Of a stretch of 64,000 bases of DNA, positions 34,679 to 44,136 are shown piece after piece (position 1 is the stretch's first letter; every line of letters starts with the position of its first letter). The notes beneath the pieces were generated by a model. The model was given only the letters and a program-made list of their open reading frames with translations, made no database searches and was not told the origin of the DNA. Location of the stretch: NCBI GenBank assembly GCA_024655885.1, contig JANLFN010000013.1, positions 26,428 through 90,427 of the forward strand, in the 5' to 3' direction. The position numbers and the translations under genes are program-made. The DNA comes from Eubacteriales bacterium. GTDB taxonomy: Bacteria; Bacillota; Clostridia; Acetivibrionales; JANLFN01.

Positions 34679-36874
34679 ATGCAGAAAAATACCAGAAGCT
34701 TTGCCGGCATTTTGCTGGCTATTGCCGTAATGTTTGCCGCTCTGCCGGTGAATGTGCTTGCTGAAGTGAAACCATGGGATGCCTATGCACAGTACATACC
34801 GAACAAAGCACCCGCTGTAAAAAGACAGCTGAGGGGGACATGGATTTCTACGGTAGCCAACCTTGACTGGCCTACGGCACAAACCATGAAGATCGCCAGC
34901 GATGCCGAGCGGATACGGAAAAGCAAGGAAGAGCTTGTTGCAATTTTAGACAGGGCAGTGGAGATGAATATGAATGCTGTTTTCTTCCAGGTCAGTCCTG
35001 GGGGAGATGCGCTTTACAAATCAAATATTGTACCTTGGTCACGTTATCTGACGGGAACCTTCGGTAAGGATCCGGGCTTTGACCCTCTGGCTTTTGCCAT
35101 CGAGGAAGCCCATAAACGCAATCTTGAAATTCATGCCTGGTTCAACCCTTATCGGGTATCAATGGATACGAAGGAGGCTACCATAGCCTCACTGGATATT
35201 GAAAAGAGTGTTTACAAAGAACATCCTGAATGGATAAAGACCTCTGCCAACCGTTTGGTGGTGGACCCCGGCATTCCGGAGGCGAGAGCGTGGGTCATTG
35301 ACCGTGTCATGGAGGTGGTGGATAACTATGATGTGGACGGGATCCACTTCGACGACTATTTTTACAATGAAAACTATGAAGGGGAAATGAAAGACCGGGA
35401 CACCTTTAACAAATATAACAAGGGTCAGTTTTCAAACATAGGTGATTGGAGAAGAAATAATACATATCTGCTGGTAAAAGAACTTTCCAATAGGATAAGG
35501 ACAGCAAAACCATGGGTAAAATTCGGCATCAGCCCTGCCGGCGTGTGGGGCAATAAGAAAGACGGCCTTCCCGACGGCTCAAATACCAGTTCCGGCTATA
35601 CAAATTACAGCAGGTCCTTTGCCGACACAAAGAAATGGGTGGAGGAAGAACTTGTGGATTATATTGCCCCCCAGATTTACTTTAGCTTTGCAAATACCGC
35701 AGCACCCTATGGAGAGGTCGCCACCTGGTGGTCAAATGTGTGCAGGGGAAAAAAGGTGCAGCTTTATATAGGCCAGGCACTTTATAAGGTCAATGACGAC
35801 TCTGATCCGTATTTCCAGGGTGAAAACGCGGTGCAAGAGTTTTTACGGCAGCTTAAATTCAATGGGGCAAAGCCTGAAATCATGGGCAGCATCCTGTTCA
35901 GGGCCCAGGACCTAAGCAGCCAGGGCAAACAGCAGGTCATAAGCGCCATAAGGAGCGACCTTTGGTCAATAAAAGCCCTTGTCCCCGTAATGCCCTGGAA
36001 GGGAGGAAAGGCTCCTGCAGCTCCTGTACAGGGAAAACTGGACAATCTTTCCACCGGCCTTAAGCTTTCATGGACCGATAACGACCCCGGGACAGCCTAT
36101 TATGCAATCTACCGTTTTAATAAAAGCGAGAAAATGGATATCACTTCGGATGCGAGCACCGCAAAGCTTGTAGGCACTGTAAGGAAAAACGGCGGCGGCC
36201 GGCAGGAATATACGGATACCCAAGCTCAGAATGCGGAAGATGTGTACTATGTCGTCACTGCTCTTGACCGGCTTCACAATGAAAGCGGCGGACTGGTGGT
36301 CAGCACGGAACAATCCAAGTACTTCCCCGACGTGGGCAGGGAATACTCCTGGGCTGTGAAGGCCATTGACGGGCTCTGCGAAAAAGGAATCGTCAAGGGG
36401 GATGACCAGGGCAGGTTTAATCCCGGGCAGAACACAAAGAGAGGGGATTTCATCCTTATGGCTGTCAGGGCTTTAAATTTGAAGGCGGACTTTAAGGACA
36501 ACTTCAGGGATGTGGCGAAAGGCTCATACTATTATGACGCCATAGGCACTGCAAAAACGCTGGGCATTGCCAAAGGCGACGGAGGCTCCTTTAACCCCAA
36601 TGGGAACATAACCAGGGAGGATATGATGGTTGTGGCAGTCAGGGCTATTGAGGCATCGGGGATAAAGCTTGAAAAGGCGGGGGAGGAGTATTTGAAGGGA
36701 TATAATGACGCAAGCCGGATAAGCGGCTATGCCAGGGAAGCGGTGGCCAGCCTGACAAAAGCTGGCCTTGTTCAGGGCTCCGGAGGCGGAGTAAACCCCA
36801 AATCCATGGCCACAAGGGCGGAGATTGCAGTGATGCTCGACAGGCTGCTGGACAGTATTTTCGCCTATGGGTGA
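34679..36874 (+). CDS. Secreted GHL10 (DUF187) glycosidase-like protein with three SLH domains
   Basis: 731-residue exported protein. A signal peptide covers about residues 1-28 (AGILLAIAVMFAALPVNVLA). Residues about 50-380 are the DUF187/GHL10 TIM-barrel found in YddW-like proteins, with RGTWISTVANLDWPT at the start and GIHFDDYFYNENYEG carrying acidic candidates for catalysis. A fibronectin-III-like stretch (about 440-545) precedes three S-layer homology domains (about 548-600, 608-665, 672-728), each with the ITREDM/ATRAEI-type motif that binds secondary cell wall polymer. It is probably a surface-anchored enzyme acting on peptidoglycan or polysaccharide. The ATG at 34679 has GGGGGG about 10 nt upstream; the GTG at 34673 is too close. 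Confidence 0.88.
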   Translation: MQKNTRSFAGILLAIAVMFAALPVNVLAEVKPWDAYAQYIPNKAPAVKRQLRGTWISTVANLDWPTAQTMKIASDAERIRKSKEELVAILDRAVEMNMNAVFFQVSPGGDALYKSNIVPWSRYLTGTFGKDPGFDPLAFAIEEAHKRNLEIHAWFNPYRVSMDTKEATIASLDIEKSVYKEHPEWIKTSANRLVVDPGIPEARAWVIDRVMEVVDNYDVDGIHFDDYFYNENYEGEMKDRDTFNKYNKGQFSNIGDWRRNNTYLLVKELSNRIRTAKPWVKFGISPAGVWGNKKDGLPDGSNTSSGYTNYSRSFADTKKWVEEELVDYIAPQIYFSFANTAAPYGEVATWWSNVCRGKKVQLYIGQALYKVNDDSDPYFQGENAVQEFLRQLKFNGAKPEIMGSILFRAQDLSSQGKQQVISAIRSDLWSIKALVPVMPWKGGKAPAAPVQGKLDNLSTGLKLSWTDNDPGTAYYAIYRFNKSEKMDITSDASTAKLVGTVRKNGGGRQEYTDTQAQNAEDVYYVVTALDRLHNESGGLVVSTEQSKYFPDVGREYSWAVKAIDGLCEKGIVKGDDQGRFNPGQNTKRGDFILMAVRALNLKADFKDNFRDVAKGSYYYDAIGTAKTLGIAKGDGGSFNPNGNITREDMMVVAVRAIEASGIKLEKAGEEYLKGYNDASRISGYAREAVASLTKAGLVQGSGGGVNPKSMATRAEIAVMLDRLLDSIFAYG

Positions 36875-36932
36875 AAATATGCCCGGCGCGGTTTTCAGGC
36901 CCCCTTTATTGACCCTTTTCCCAAAATTAATG

Positions 36933-36961
36933 TTGACAAAAAGCAGAACCTCGTGTAATAT
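36933..36961 (+). promoter_or_regulatory. Candidate promoter of tRNA-Tyr
   Basis: TTGACA (36933-36938), 17 bp, TAATAT (36956-36961). Confidence 0.75.
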
Positions 36962-37032
36962 ATTAAATGCGGTTTGGGACGTGAGGCCTTGCGAATGCGG
37001 CGCCGGACACAGTCCACAGGCCAGATCGACGC

Positions 37033-37117
37033 GGAGGGGTTCCCGAGTGGCCAAAGGGGGCAGACTGTAAATCTGTTGTCACTGACTTCGATGGTTCGAA
37101 TCCATCTCCCTCCACCA
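37033..37117 (+). tRNA. tRNA-Tyr (GTA)
   Basis: 85 nt class II tRNA with a long variable arm and encoded CCA. Acceptor GGAGGGG pairs with TCCCTCC (one G-U); anticodon GTA in ACTGTAAATC; T-arm GGTTCGAATCC. Confidence 0.96.
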
Positions 37118-37122
37118 AACAT

Positions 37123-37148
37123 TGCCTGAAAAGTAAATGTTTCAGGCA
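37123..37148 (+). terminator. Hairpin just after tRNA-Tyr
   Basis: TGCCTGAAA (37123-37131) pairs perfectly with TTTCAGGCA (37140-37148); no long U-tract follows. Confidence 0.5.
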
Positions 37149-37157
37149 TTACAAGAA

Positions 37158-37212
37158 AAACAGCACCGGATTTTTTATTAAAATGATAAAAATCCGGTGC
37201 TGTTTCTTATTT
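37158..37212. terminator. Bidirectional terminator between tRNA-Tyr and the flavin oxidoreductase gene
   Basis: An 18-base arm at 37158-37175 pairs with 37188-37205; a T-run follows on the plus strand and a poly-U follows on the minus strand as well. It serves both converging transcripts. Confidence 0.85.
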
Positions 37213-37249
37213 TTTTGCTGTTTTCACTTTAGTTGTGGGCGTTTCAGAA

Positions 37250-39224
37250 TCAGTCAAGCCTGTAAGCTTCGGAGAAGCCGGATGTAATAGCGCTCTGAAT
37301 GCGGCCCACCTTTTCGGTATCACCAATCCGGATGACCTTGTCAAAGTGAGCGGCCATTTCCTCGGCCACAGACTGTCCGGCGGCAACGCCCAAGGACAGA
37401 ACGATGCTGTCGGCCTCAAGCTCCACCAGGGTTCCGTCCTGTTTCTCAAGGACCACACCGGTTTCAGTGACCCTGACCAGCTTGTGCCCGGGATAGTAGG
37501 CGGGATCAAAAGCGTTAAGGCGCTTCTGAACATCGGTAAGGGTCTGCCAATAAGCGCTGGGGCCAATCCTGTCGGCCATTTCGACAATGGAAACCCGGTT
37601 GCCCTGTGTGGCGAGAAGTTCGGCAGTCTCAAGTCCCGTCATGCCGGAGCCGATCACGGCCACCTTCTTCCCGCTGAGCTTTACCCTGCCGGTCAGAATG
37701 TCGGCGGAGGTGCAGACCTTCTTCCCTTCCACGCCGGGAATAGAGCGGGGAACGATGGGGGTTGAGCCGGTGCCCACGAACACGGCATAGGGGTCAAGCG
37801 CCCTGACGGCCTCCACCGTGGCCGGTGTGTTAAGGCGGACCTCCACGCCCAGCCTTTTGAACTGGCCCTCAAAATACTCAATGAGCCAATGGATCTTCTC
37901 CTTGTGAGGAGGCTTCATGGCCATGCGGAGCTGTCCACCCAGCTGACCCTCCTTTTCAAAGAGAACCACCTTAAACCCTCTTTCGGCCAGCTCACGGGAA
38001 GCTTCCATGCCGGCGGGACCGGCGCCGATTACCACCACCGTCCTGCCATTGCCGGTGATTCGCGCGTCATTGTAAAACCACTCACGGCCGTTCCGCGCGT
38101 TTACCGAGCAGGTGATGGGCTCGCCTTTTTCTCCGTTGACGCCCATGGTCTCCATGCAGTTGAGACAGGAGATGCATCTGCGGATTTCATGCACACGGCC
38201 GGTGGCGGTTTTGTTCACCCAGTCCGGGTCGGCCAACAGGCCCCGGGCGATTGTAACGCCGTCCACACGGCCTTCGGCGATAACCTTTTCGGCAAAGTCC
38301 GGGTTGCGTATCACGCCCACGCCGAACACGGGAACATCCACGGCCTTTTTGATTTCCTCGGCCAGGTAAAGCTTCCAGCCTTCCTCATAAGACATGGGCT
38401 CCCACGCCTCGTTCATGGTCTCGTAGATGCCGGCGGAAACGTTGATGGCGTCGAGTCCGAAGGGAACAAGATACTTGCAGATCCGAACGGCCTCATCCAG
38501 CTTAAGTCCGATTTCACCTTCCGGAATAGGGAAAGGGGATCGTTCAAGGAATTCGTCGGCGGAGATCCTCAGCATTACAGGATAATCGCGTCCCACTCTC
38601 TCCCGGATGCCTTCGATGATTTCTTTGAGGATGCGGGCGCGGTTTTCAGTGTTGCCGCCGTACGCATCGGTCCGCTTATTGGTAAAGGGAGAGAGGAACT
38701 GGTTGAGCATGTAGCCGTGGGCGGCGTGAAGCTCAACCCCGTCAATCCCCGCCTTATAGCAGCGCTCCGCGCCGTCCACAAAGTCCTTGACCAGGCTTTC
38801 TACCTCGTCGGTGGTCATCACGTGGCAGGGAGCGTTGATTAAAAAGCTGGGAACGCCGCTGGGGGTGTAGCATTCACCGCCAGGAACAAAGGTCTGGCGG
38901 CCGGGGTGGTGCAGCTGAATAAAGATTGCGCCGCCGTAAAAGTGGACTGCATTCGCCAGCTTTTTAAGGCCCGGAATAAATCTGTCGTCGGTAACCGAGG
39001 TCTGCCGGTCGCCCATCATGCCGTGGGCATCGTTGACCCGGGTGACTTCGTTTACTATCAGGCCTACGCCACCCTTTGCACGCTCCGCATAGTACGCGCA
39101 GGAGCACTCGGAAATGGTCTGGTCGTTGTTTGCCGTTCCGTTGCCCATGGCGCCCATGATAACGCGGTTTCGTATGGTCAGAGAGCCTATTTTTATAGGT
39201 GACAAAAGATGTTCATAACTCATA
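37250..39224 (-). CDS. Old yellow enzyme family FMN/FAD oxidoreductase (2-enoate / 2,4-dienoyl-CoA reductase type)
   Basis: 658-residue two-module flavoprotein. Residues 1 to about 340 form the FMN TIM barrel of the old yellow enzyme family (LLSPIKIGSLTIRNRV, then ELHAAHGYMLNQFLSPFTN with the catalytic HAAHGY). An iron-sulphur region follows (CISCLNC near 345 and a later cysteine), and residues about 385-650 are a pyridine-nucleotide-disulphide reductase-like FAD/NAD part with VIGAGPAGMEASRELAERG and AVIGSGMTGLETAELLA. Enzymes of this build reduce activated C=C bonds in anaerobes. The ATG at 39224 has AGGAGG upstream; the longer frame is rejected. It follows the alcohol dehydrogenase gene by 127 bp in the same direction. 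Codon use is GC-richer than in the flanks. Confidence 0.88.
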
Positions 39225-39351
39225 ATTGACCTCCTGTGAAAATTTATTGGTACTGCCTTGTGGGATGGGAAAAGCACATCCATCCCGGTGAGTTTCAATG
39301 GAGTCGAAAAGTCCGATCACATCATGATTGCAGCCTTGGCCCGATGCGCTG

Positions 39352-40518
39352 TCACTGATAGCCGTCATAGGCCTTTGCCAGCATTTCATCGATCTTCTCA
39401 TCTGAAACGGGTACGCAGCAGAAATTACGCAAGCCTTCGCTGCGGGCGTAATCCGCGCAGGCCAGGACCTGCTGGCGGGTGAAGCCCTGCTCCTTGAGGG
39501 AGGGAATGCCCAGCTTTTTGATCATGGCGCGGACCGCGTCAGCCACCTGCCTGCCTATTTGGTCCCCGTCACAGGCGGAGAGGTCCAGTCCCATGATTTC
39601 GCCGATTTTCCTGTAGATCTCGGGCCTTGCGACGGCAACATGCTCAATGACAAGAGGTGTTATGATGGCGCAGGCCACCCCGTGGGGAACATGCAGGTTT
39701 GCGCCGAGGGCATGGGCTATGGCATGGCCCACACTGACCGTGGAGTCCTGGAAGGCCTTTCCGCCGAAGTTGCTGGCTATGGCCAGGTTCTCTCTGGCCT
39801 CAAGGTTGTTGGGGTCCTCAACGGCAACGGGGAGCCACTTGACAATCCTTTCAATGGCGTTCAGGGCCAGGGTGTCGGAATGAGGATTGGTGGACAGGGA
39901 GCAGAGCGCCTCGTTGCAATGGGAGAAGGCATCCATACCGGTATAGACGGTGATAAGCGGCTTGAGCCCCAGCGTCAGCGTGGGATCGACGATGGCGGCG
40001 CTGGGAAAAACAATGCAGCCGGCCTTGAAATGGGCTTGGGTATCAGTGATAACGGCTACGAAAGTAACCTCGGAGCCTGTGCCGGAGGTAGTGGGGACCA
40101 TGATGTTTTTTAAACCGGGAGCAGGCGTTACGGGGCTGCTGGGGTTGAAGCGGATCAATTCCTGAATGGTCATCCTGTCGCAGTTGTTGATAAACAAAGA
40201 GATGGCCTTTGCAGTGTCCAGACAGCTTCCGCCGCCGATGCCCACCACGCCGTCCACCGCCTCTTTTCTGCCCAGCTCGGTGCCGGCTACGACGGTGTAG
40301 TCGGGGGCGTCCATCTCAACGCCGTCAAACAAAACCGACTCAATGCCGCTCTCCTTGAGACTGTCGATGGCCTTCTTCGGATGCCCCACAGCGGCAATTG
40401 CCTTATCGGTGACTACAAGGACCTTCGTCATTCCCAGTTCCTTTGCGGTCTGCCCAACCGTGTCAATGGCGCCGGCTCCGAAGGTGACGGGGCAAAGTTG
40501 AGAATATTTGCTTACCAT
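39352..40518 (-). CDS. Iron-containing alcohol dehydrogenase
   Basis: 388-residue group III alcohol dehydrogenase, NAD(P)- and metal-dependent. The cofactor loop GIGGGSCLDTAKAISL and the metal-binding region with DAFSHCNEAL, GHAIAHALGANLHVPHG are present, giving the Asp-His-His-His set of the family. The ATG at 40518 has AAAGGG eight bases upstream; the GTG at 40527 overlaps that site. Substrate cannot be told: members act on ethanol, butanol, 1,3-propanediol, lactaldehyde or 4-hydroxybutyrate. Divergent from a PucR-type regulator that probably controls it together with the following flavin enzyme. Confidence 0.92.
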   Translation of the reverse strand: MVSKYSQLCPVTFGAGAIDTVGQTAKELGMTKVLVVTDKAIAAVGHPKKAIDSLKESGIESVLFDGVEMDAPDYTVVAGTELGRKEAVDGVVGIGGGSCLDTAKAISLFINNCDRMTIQELIRFNPSSPVTPAPGLKNIMVPTTSGTGSEVTFVAVITDTQAHFKAGCIVFPSAAIVDPTLTLGLKPLITVYTGMDAFSHCNEALCSLSTNPHSDTLALNAIERIVKWLPVAVEDPNNLEARENLAIASNFGGKAFQDSTVSVGHAIAHALGANLHVPHGVACAIITPLVIEHVAVARPEIYRKIGEIMGLDLSACDGDQIGRQVADAVRAMIKKLGIPSLKEQGFTRQQVLACADYARSEGLRNFCCVPVSDEKIDEMLAKAYDGYQ

Positions 40519-40652
40519 CTTTTTCACCCTTTCATTTTATTGTTAAAAATTAATCAATATGAATTAGTATAATCTATAATTCCAGTTAACTATATCACAT
40601 TTTTTACGAAAACACTTTATCTGACATTGAGAACTTGTCCGGATAAGAAAAT

Positions 40653-40771
40653 ACCAATTTGACAAAGGGGTTTTATCTATTTTTGATTAATACCGGATGC
40701 CAATTTGTCGCTTTTTAACAATTTGCTTTATAGGACGCTAACAGCAGGTGCTTTTTTTGACAAGGCATCCG
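40653..40771. promoter_or_regulatory. Repeated operator-like elements between the dehydrogenase and PucR genes
   Basis: ACCAATTTGACA (40653-40664) and GCCAATTTGTCG (40699-40710) form a direct repeat spaced 46 bp, and CGGATGCC (40694-40701) recurs inverted as GGCATCCG (40764-40771), inside the pucR promoter. They are the best candidates for the binding sites of the divergent regulator. Confidence 0.5.
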
Positions 40772-40786
40772 ATGGGGAAGTATATT
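40757..40786 (+). promoter_or_regulatory. Candidate promoter of the PucR-type gene
   Basis: TTGACA (40757-40762), 18 bp, TATATT (40781-40786), about 70 bp before the start codon. Confidence 0.65.
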
Positions 40787-40857
40787 TTACACGCCCGTAT
40801 TGCTTTTTTTTGTATACTTTGTTATGATAACTACAATCTTATGAAGGAGTGAAGAGT

Positions 40858-42414
40858 ATGTCAGTAAATATTTCTGATGTTGTTTCGGCTCTGGAGGAGT
40901 ACTCCCCTTCTGTCCATCTTCCGTTTCCCTGCGAGCTTTCAGGCTTTAGATACTTTGAAAAAGACAGCAAGACCTACTTCCCTGACTGCCTTTATATTGC
41001 AAAGATTTCCGACCTTCCGCTCCCACCTCCTCCCGGACTCCTCTCCCTGCTGCTGTGGGAGGATGCCCCGCTGCCCAAAGAATATGCAGAAGCGCTGAAT
41101 ACAATCATGGTAAAATGCACGGCCGAAAGCTTGTCCATCTCCAACAAAGTGCAGGATGTTTTTGCAAATGAAATAAAAATTTCAAACTTTATTTTCCGCC
41201 TTCTTGAAGCCAGCCAGGCCGGCAAACACATACAGCAGATTCTTGATATAGGATACGAGGTTTTGGGGAACCCTCTTCTCCTTGTGGACATCTCCCTCTG
41301 CTTCATTGCCCACGCCGGCGGCAACACCATTGAAAATGAGCCGCTGTGGGAGTGGACACTGTCCAAAGGATATGTTACCGAAGAATATGTACACTCGGTT
41401 ATGACCGGAAACGGTGATTTTTCCACCGACGGGAACAGCGGAACCGATATTCCTATCCGGTGGCAATCCGGCTTGCTGAACCACCGTCAGATCGTGGGCA
41501 GGGTGATCAGTGACGGAATTCCTCTGGGATATGTCAAGCTTTTGGAGTACAACAGGCCTATAACCGAAACCGACGAGAAAATGCTGGTGATCCTCTGCAG
41601 GTTCATATCCATGTCCCTTAAGGAGCATTCTTCCACCTTCCTGCCTTCCACCCGTCCCCTCATCGACTCTTTTCTCACAGCACTGCTCAATCAAAAGCTG
41701 TACGATCATGACGCCATTGACGAGCGCGTCCGCCGTTTCAACCTGAAGCTGTATGACAATCTGTGCGTTCTGGTTGTTGAGCTTGGCGAATCAGGCAGTC
41801 TGATGGACAGGGTCTATTACATCAAGCGAAAGCTCCAAAACGCTTTTAACAGGGATACGGTTTTGTTTTACGGGGGGAATTTGGTGATTTTATATGACAG
41901 CAAGAACGCTGAACTTTTCACGCCCGGTGAAATGCAGAGCTTTAGGCGGATACTGGAGGACCACGGATGCCGTGCGGGCATAAGCCAGAGTTTTAACAGC
42001 ATCTATCAGCTTTCAGAGCATTACCAGCAAGCTTTAACATGTCTCTCTCTGGCATCCAAGCTGAAAATTGAAGGCACCGTTCTTTTTTACGATGATTTGT
42101 GTGTGCTGCACATGATCCATTCTTTCTCCGAACAAACGGATATAACTTGCCTTATCCATCCTATGCTCCGGCTCCTTGATGAGCATGACCGCGAAAAGGG
42201 CAGCCATTTTATGGACACGCTCAACGCATATCTCCGCCACAATCAGGATATTGATGAGGCTTCAAAAGAACTGCATATCCACTACAATACTCTGAAGTAC
42301 AGAATCCGAAGGATTACCGAGATCACCGGGATTAACTTCGCTGACAGCGAGCTTTTGTTCCGCATTTGCCTTTCTTATAAAGTCTACGATTTGCTCCACA
42401 GGAAAGAAAAATAA
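40858..42414 (+). CDS. PucR/CdaR-type transcriptional regulator
   Basis: 518-residue regulator. The N-terminal half has no assigned signature beyond the PucR-like N-terminal layout; a GGDEF-like/CdaR middle region spans about 270-400 (NLCVLVVELGESGSLMDRVY, AGISQSFNSIYQLSEHYQQA), and the C-terminal PucR helix-turn-helix is clear near residues 450-505 (NAYLRHNQDIDEASKELHIH, then NTLKYRIRRITEITG). The ATG at 40858 has AAGGAG about 10 nt upstream; the GTG at 40849 is too close. It is divergent from the iron alcohol dehydrogenase and flavin oxidoreductase genes, so it most likely activates them in response to a metabolite. Confidence 0.88.
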   Translation: MSVNISDVVSALEEYSPSVHLPFPCELSGFRYFEKDSKTYFPDCLYIAKISDLPLPPPPGLLSLLLWEDAPLPKEYAEALNTIMVKCTAESLSISNKVQDVFANEIKISNFIFRLLEASQAGKHIQQILDIGYEVLGNPLLLVDISLCFIAHAGGNTIENEPLWEWTLSKGYVTEEYVHSVMTGNGDFSTDGNSGTDIPIRWQSGLLNHRQIVGRVISDGIPLGYVKLLEYNRPITETDEKMLVILCRFISMSLKEHSSTFLPSTRPLIDSFLTALLNQKLYDHDAIDERVRRFNLKLYDNLCVLVVELGESGSLMDRVYYIKRKLQNAFNRDTVLFYGGNLVILYDSKNAELFTPGEMQSFRRILEDHGCRAGISQSFNSIYQLSEHYQQALTCLSLASKLKIEGTVLFYDDLCVLHMIHSFSEQTDITCLIHPMLRLLDEHDREKGSHFMDTLNAYLRHNQDIDEASKELHIHYNTLKYRIRRITEITGINFADSELLFRICLSYKVYDLLHRKEK

Positions 42415-42424
42415 AAAGCCCATA

Positions 42425-42453
42425 TTGACAAGCAGATAAAAGTGAGATAAAGT
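42425..42453 (+). promoter_or_regulatory. Candidate promoter of the IclR-type gene
   Basis: TTGACA (42425-42430), 17 bp, TAAAGT (42448-42453). The operator-like site at 42477-42495 lies downstream of the start point. Confidence 0.6.
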
Positions 42454-42476
42454 ATTGGTAGAAATAAAATGGAACA

Positions 42477-42495
42477 TAATTCCGTATTGTGAAAC
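42477..42495. promoter_or_regulatory. IclR operator candidate, site 1 (autoregulation)
   Basis: TAATTCCGTATTGTGAAAC. Its complement matches site 3 before gdhA at 17 of 19 positions. It lies between the promoter and the iclR-type gene. Confidence 0.6.
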
Positions 42496-42517
42496 AAACA
42501 TAACAGGGAGAGTAATC

Positions 42518-43294
42518 GTGAAGGACAGAGATGACAACTTAGTACAATCCGTTGACAGGGCAATTACACTCTTGGAGGCACTTGCCGAAGGGGAAAACGG
42601 ATACGGCATAACCGAGCTGTCCAATGTGACAGGATTGCACAAAACAACGGTATTTAGGCTTCTAAACACCCTGATGAGCAGGGGCTATGTTGAAAAAGAT
42701 CTAAAAAGTGATAAGTATCGTCTGGGTATTCGGCTGCTGTTATTGGGAAGCGCTATTTTGGACAGGATGGACCTGAGGAATACCGCTAGACCCTATATTA
42801 AGGAATTATCCGATGATACCAAGGAAGTTGTTCATCTTGCCATATTGGATGAGGGGGAAGCTGTGTATATCGATAAGGTAGAAAGCCCGGACCACAGCAT
42901 AAGGATTTACTCTCAAATCGGCAAACGGAGTCCCCTCCACTGTACGGCTTTGGGAAAAGTGCTGCTCTCAGGACTGAGTGACTCTGAAGTTGAAAAAATA
43001 ATAAAGGCAAAAGGACTGAAAAAATATACCGAAAAAACAATAACCGATTTTCAGCAACTCAAAGAGGAGATTGCCTTAACCCGTGAAAGAGGTTACGGGT
43101 TTGATGAAATTGAACACGAAGAGGGTATTCGGTGCGTTGCGGCACCTATATACGACCGGAGAGGTAAAATTGTTGCAGCTATAAGTATTTCAGGCCCTAT
43201 CATTTATATTACACAGGAAAGAATGGCAGAGCTGACTGAAAAAATCACAAGGACTGCAAAGGCAATTTCCTGTCAGTTAGGCTATCTGGAATAA
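42518..43294 (+). CDS. IclR family transcriptional regulator
   Basis: 258-residue IclR-type regulator. The N-terminal winged helix lies at residues about 8-70 (SVDRAITLLEALAEG and VTGLHKTTVFRLLNTLMSRG), and the C-terminal GAF-like effector domain at about 85-255 with KRSPLHCTALGKVLLSG and GYGFDEIEHEEGIRCVAAPI typical of KdgR-like members. The GTG start at 42518 has AGGGAG eight bases upstream; the longer frame from 42455 runs through the operator site. Position beside kdgA and kdgK, and the shared operator sites, suggest it controls the whole downstream region. KdgR of enterobacteria binds 2-keto-3-deoxygluconate; the effector here may be the same or a related keto acid. Confidence 0.92.
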   Translation: MKDRDDNLVQSVDRAITLLEALAEGENGYGITELSNVTGLHKTTVFRLLNTLMSRGYVEKDLKSDKYRLGIRLLLLGSAILDRMDLRNTARPYIKELSDDTKEVVHLAILDEGEAVYIDKVESPDHSIRIYSQIGKRSPLHCTALGKVLLSGLSDSEVEKIIKAKGLKKYTEKTITDFQQLKEEIALTRERGYGFDEIEHEEGIRCVAAPIYDRRGKIVAAISISGPIIYITQERMAELTEKITRTAKAISCQLGYLE

Positions 43295-43431
43295 AAATCA
43301 AAGGTCAGGATTAATTAAATATTGTGGTACATTGGGGAATAGGCTGTTATACAGAATTGATATATAGATAGCACATTGAATCTTACATATGTAAAATGCG
43401 GTATCTATATATTGATTCTCAAAAAAATACC

Positions 43432-43468
43432 ATATATATGAAACAATGTTCCGCGATGCGGAATAACC
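43432..43468. promoter_or_regulatory. IclR operator candidate, site 2 (before the aldolase gene)
   Basis: A 37 bp element matching site 3 at 29 of 37 positions. It contains ATGAAACAATGTT, close to the KdgR box known from Erwinia, and the palindrome TTCCGC-GAT-GCGGAA. It lies at and just downstream of a probable promoter (TTGATT 43412-43417, TATATG 43435-43440) and ends 16 bp before the gene. Confidence 0.7.
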
Positions 43469-43483
43469 TGGGAGGAGGTCAAT

Positions 43484-44125
43484 ATGAAAAGGCTGGAAAC
43501 CATTAGACAGATGATAGACTGCGGTGTAGTTGCAGTCATCAGGGCCGATGCGAAGGAGCAGGGAATTAAGATTGTAAACGCCGTAAAAAACGGCGGAATA
43601 AAGGTTTTGGAGGTAACAATGACGGTACCCGGAGCCCTGGATATTATTAAAGAAATATCGGAAGTATTCAAAAATGATGATGTGATTATCGGGGCAGGTA
43701 CGGTGCTGGATCCGGAAACAGCCAGGGCTTGCATCCTGGGAGGCGCACAATATATTGTGAGCCCAAGCCTTAACCTGGATACGGTAAGGCTTTGCAACCG
43801 GTATAGGGTTCCCGTTATGCCCGGTATTATGACGGTCAGGGAAGCAATAGAAGCCCTGGAATGGGGAGTGGAAATACTTAAGCTTTTCCCGGGAAGCGCA
43901 TTTGGGCCTTCCATCATCAGTGCGTTTAAGGGGCCGCTGCCCCAGGCTAATTTTATGCCTACGGGCGGGGTTTCCCTGGAAAATGTCAAGGATTGGATCA
44001 AAGCGGGCGCGGTTGCCGTGGGTACGGGCAGCGACCTGACAAGGGGAGCAAAAATCGGGGACTATGACCTGATTACTGAAACTGCAAAAAAATTCATATA
44101 TGAAGTAAAAAAGGCTAGAAATTAG
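43484..44125 (+). CDS. kdgA: 2-keto-3-deoxy-6-phosphogluconate / 4-hydroxy-2-oxoglutarate aldolase
   Basis: 213-residue class I (Schiff base) aldolase of the Eda family. It cleaves KDPG to pyruvate and glyceraldehyde 3-phosphate, and often also 4-hydroxy-2-oxoglutarate to pyruvate and glyoxylate. The catalytic glutamate lies in GGIKVLEVTMT and the Schiff-base lysine in EILKLFPGSAFG; GAGTVLDPE and FMPTGGVSLEN form the phosphate-binding ends. GGAGGAGG precedes the ATG. It is followed by the kinase gene after 12 bp, which makes the KDG-to-pyruvate route the most likely job. Confidence 0.93.
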   Translation: MKRLETIRQMIDCGVVAVIRADAKEQGIKIVNAVKNGGIKVLEVTMTVPGALDIIKEISEVFKNDDVIIGAGTVLDPETARACILGGAQYIVSPSLNLDTVRLCNRYRVPVMPGIMTVREAIEALEWGVEILKLFPGSAFGPSIISAFKGPLPQANFMPTGGVSLENVKDWIKAGAVAVGTGSDLTRGAKIGDYDLITETAKKFIYEVKKARN

Positions 44126-44136
44126 GGGGATGGGTC

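Noticed and set aside
37889..38842. 317-codon plus-strand frame opposite the flavin oxidoreductase gene
   Set aside because: Shadow of a GC-rich gene; no family features.
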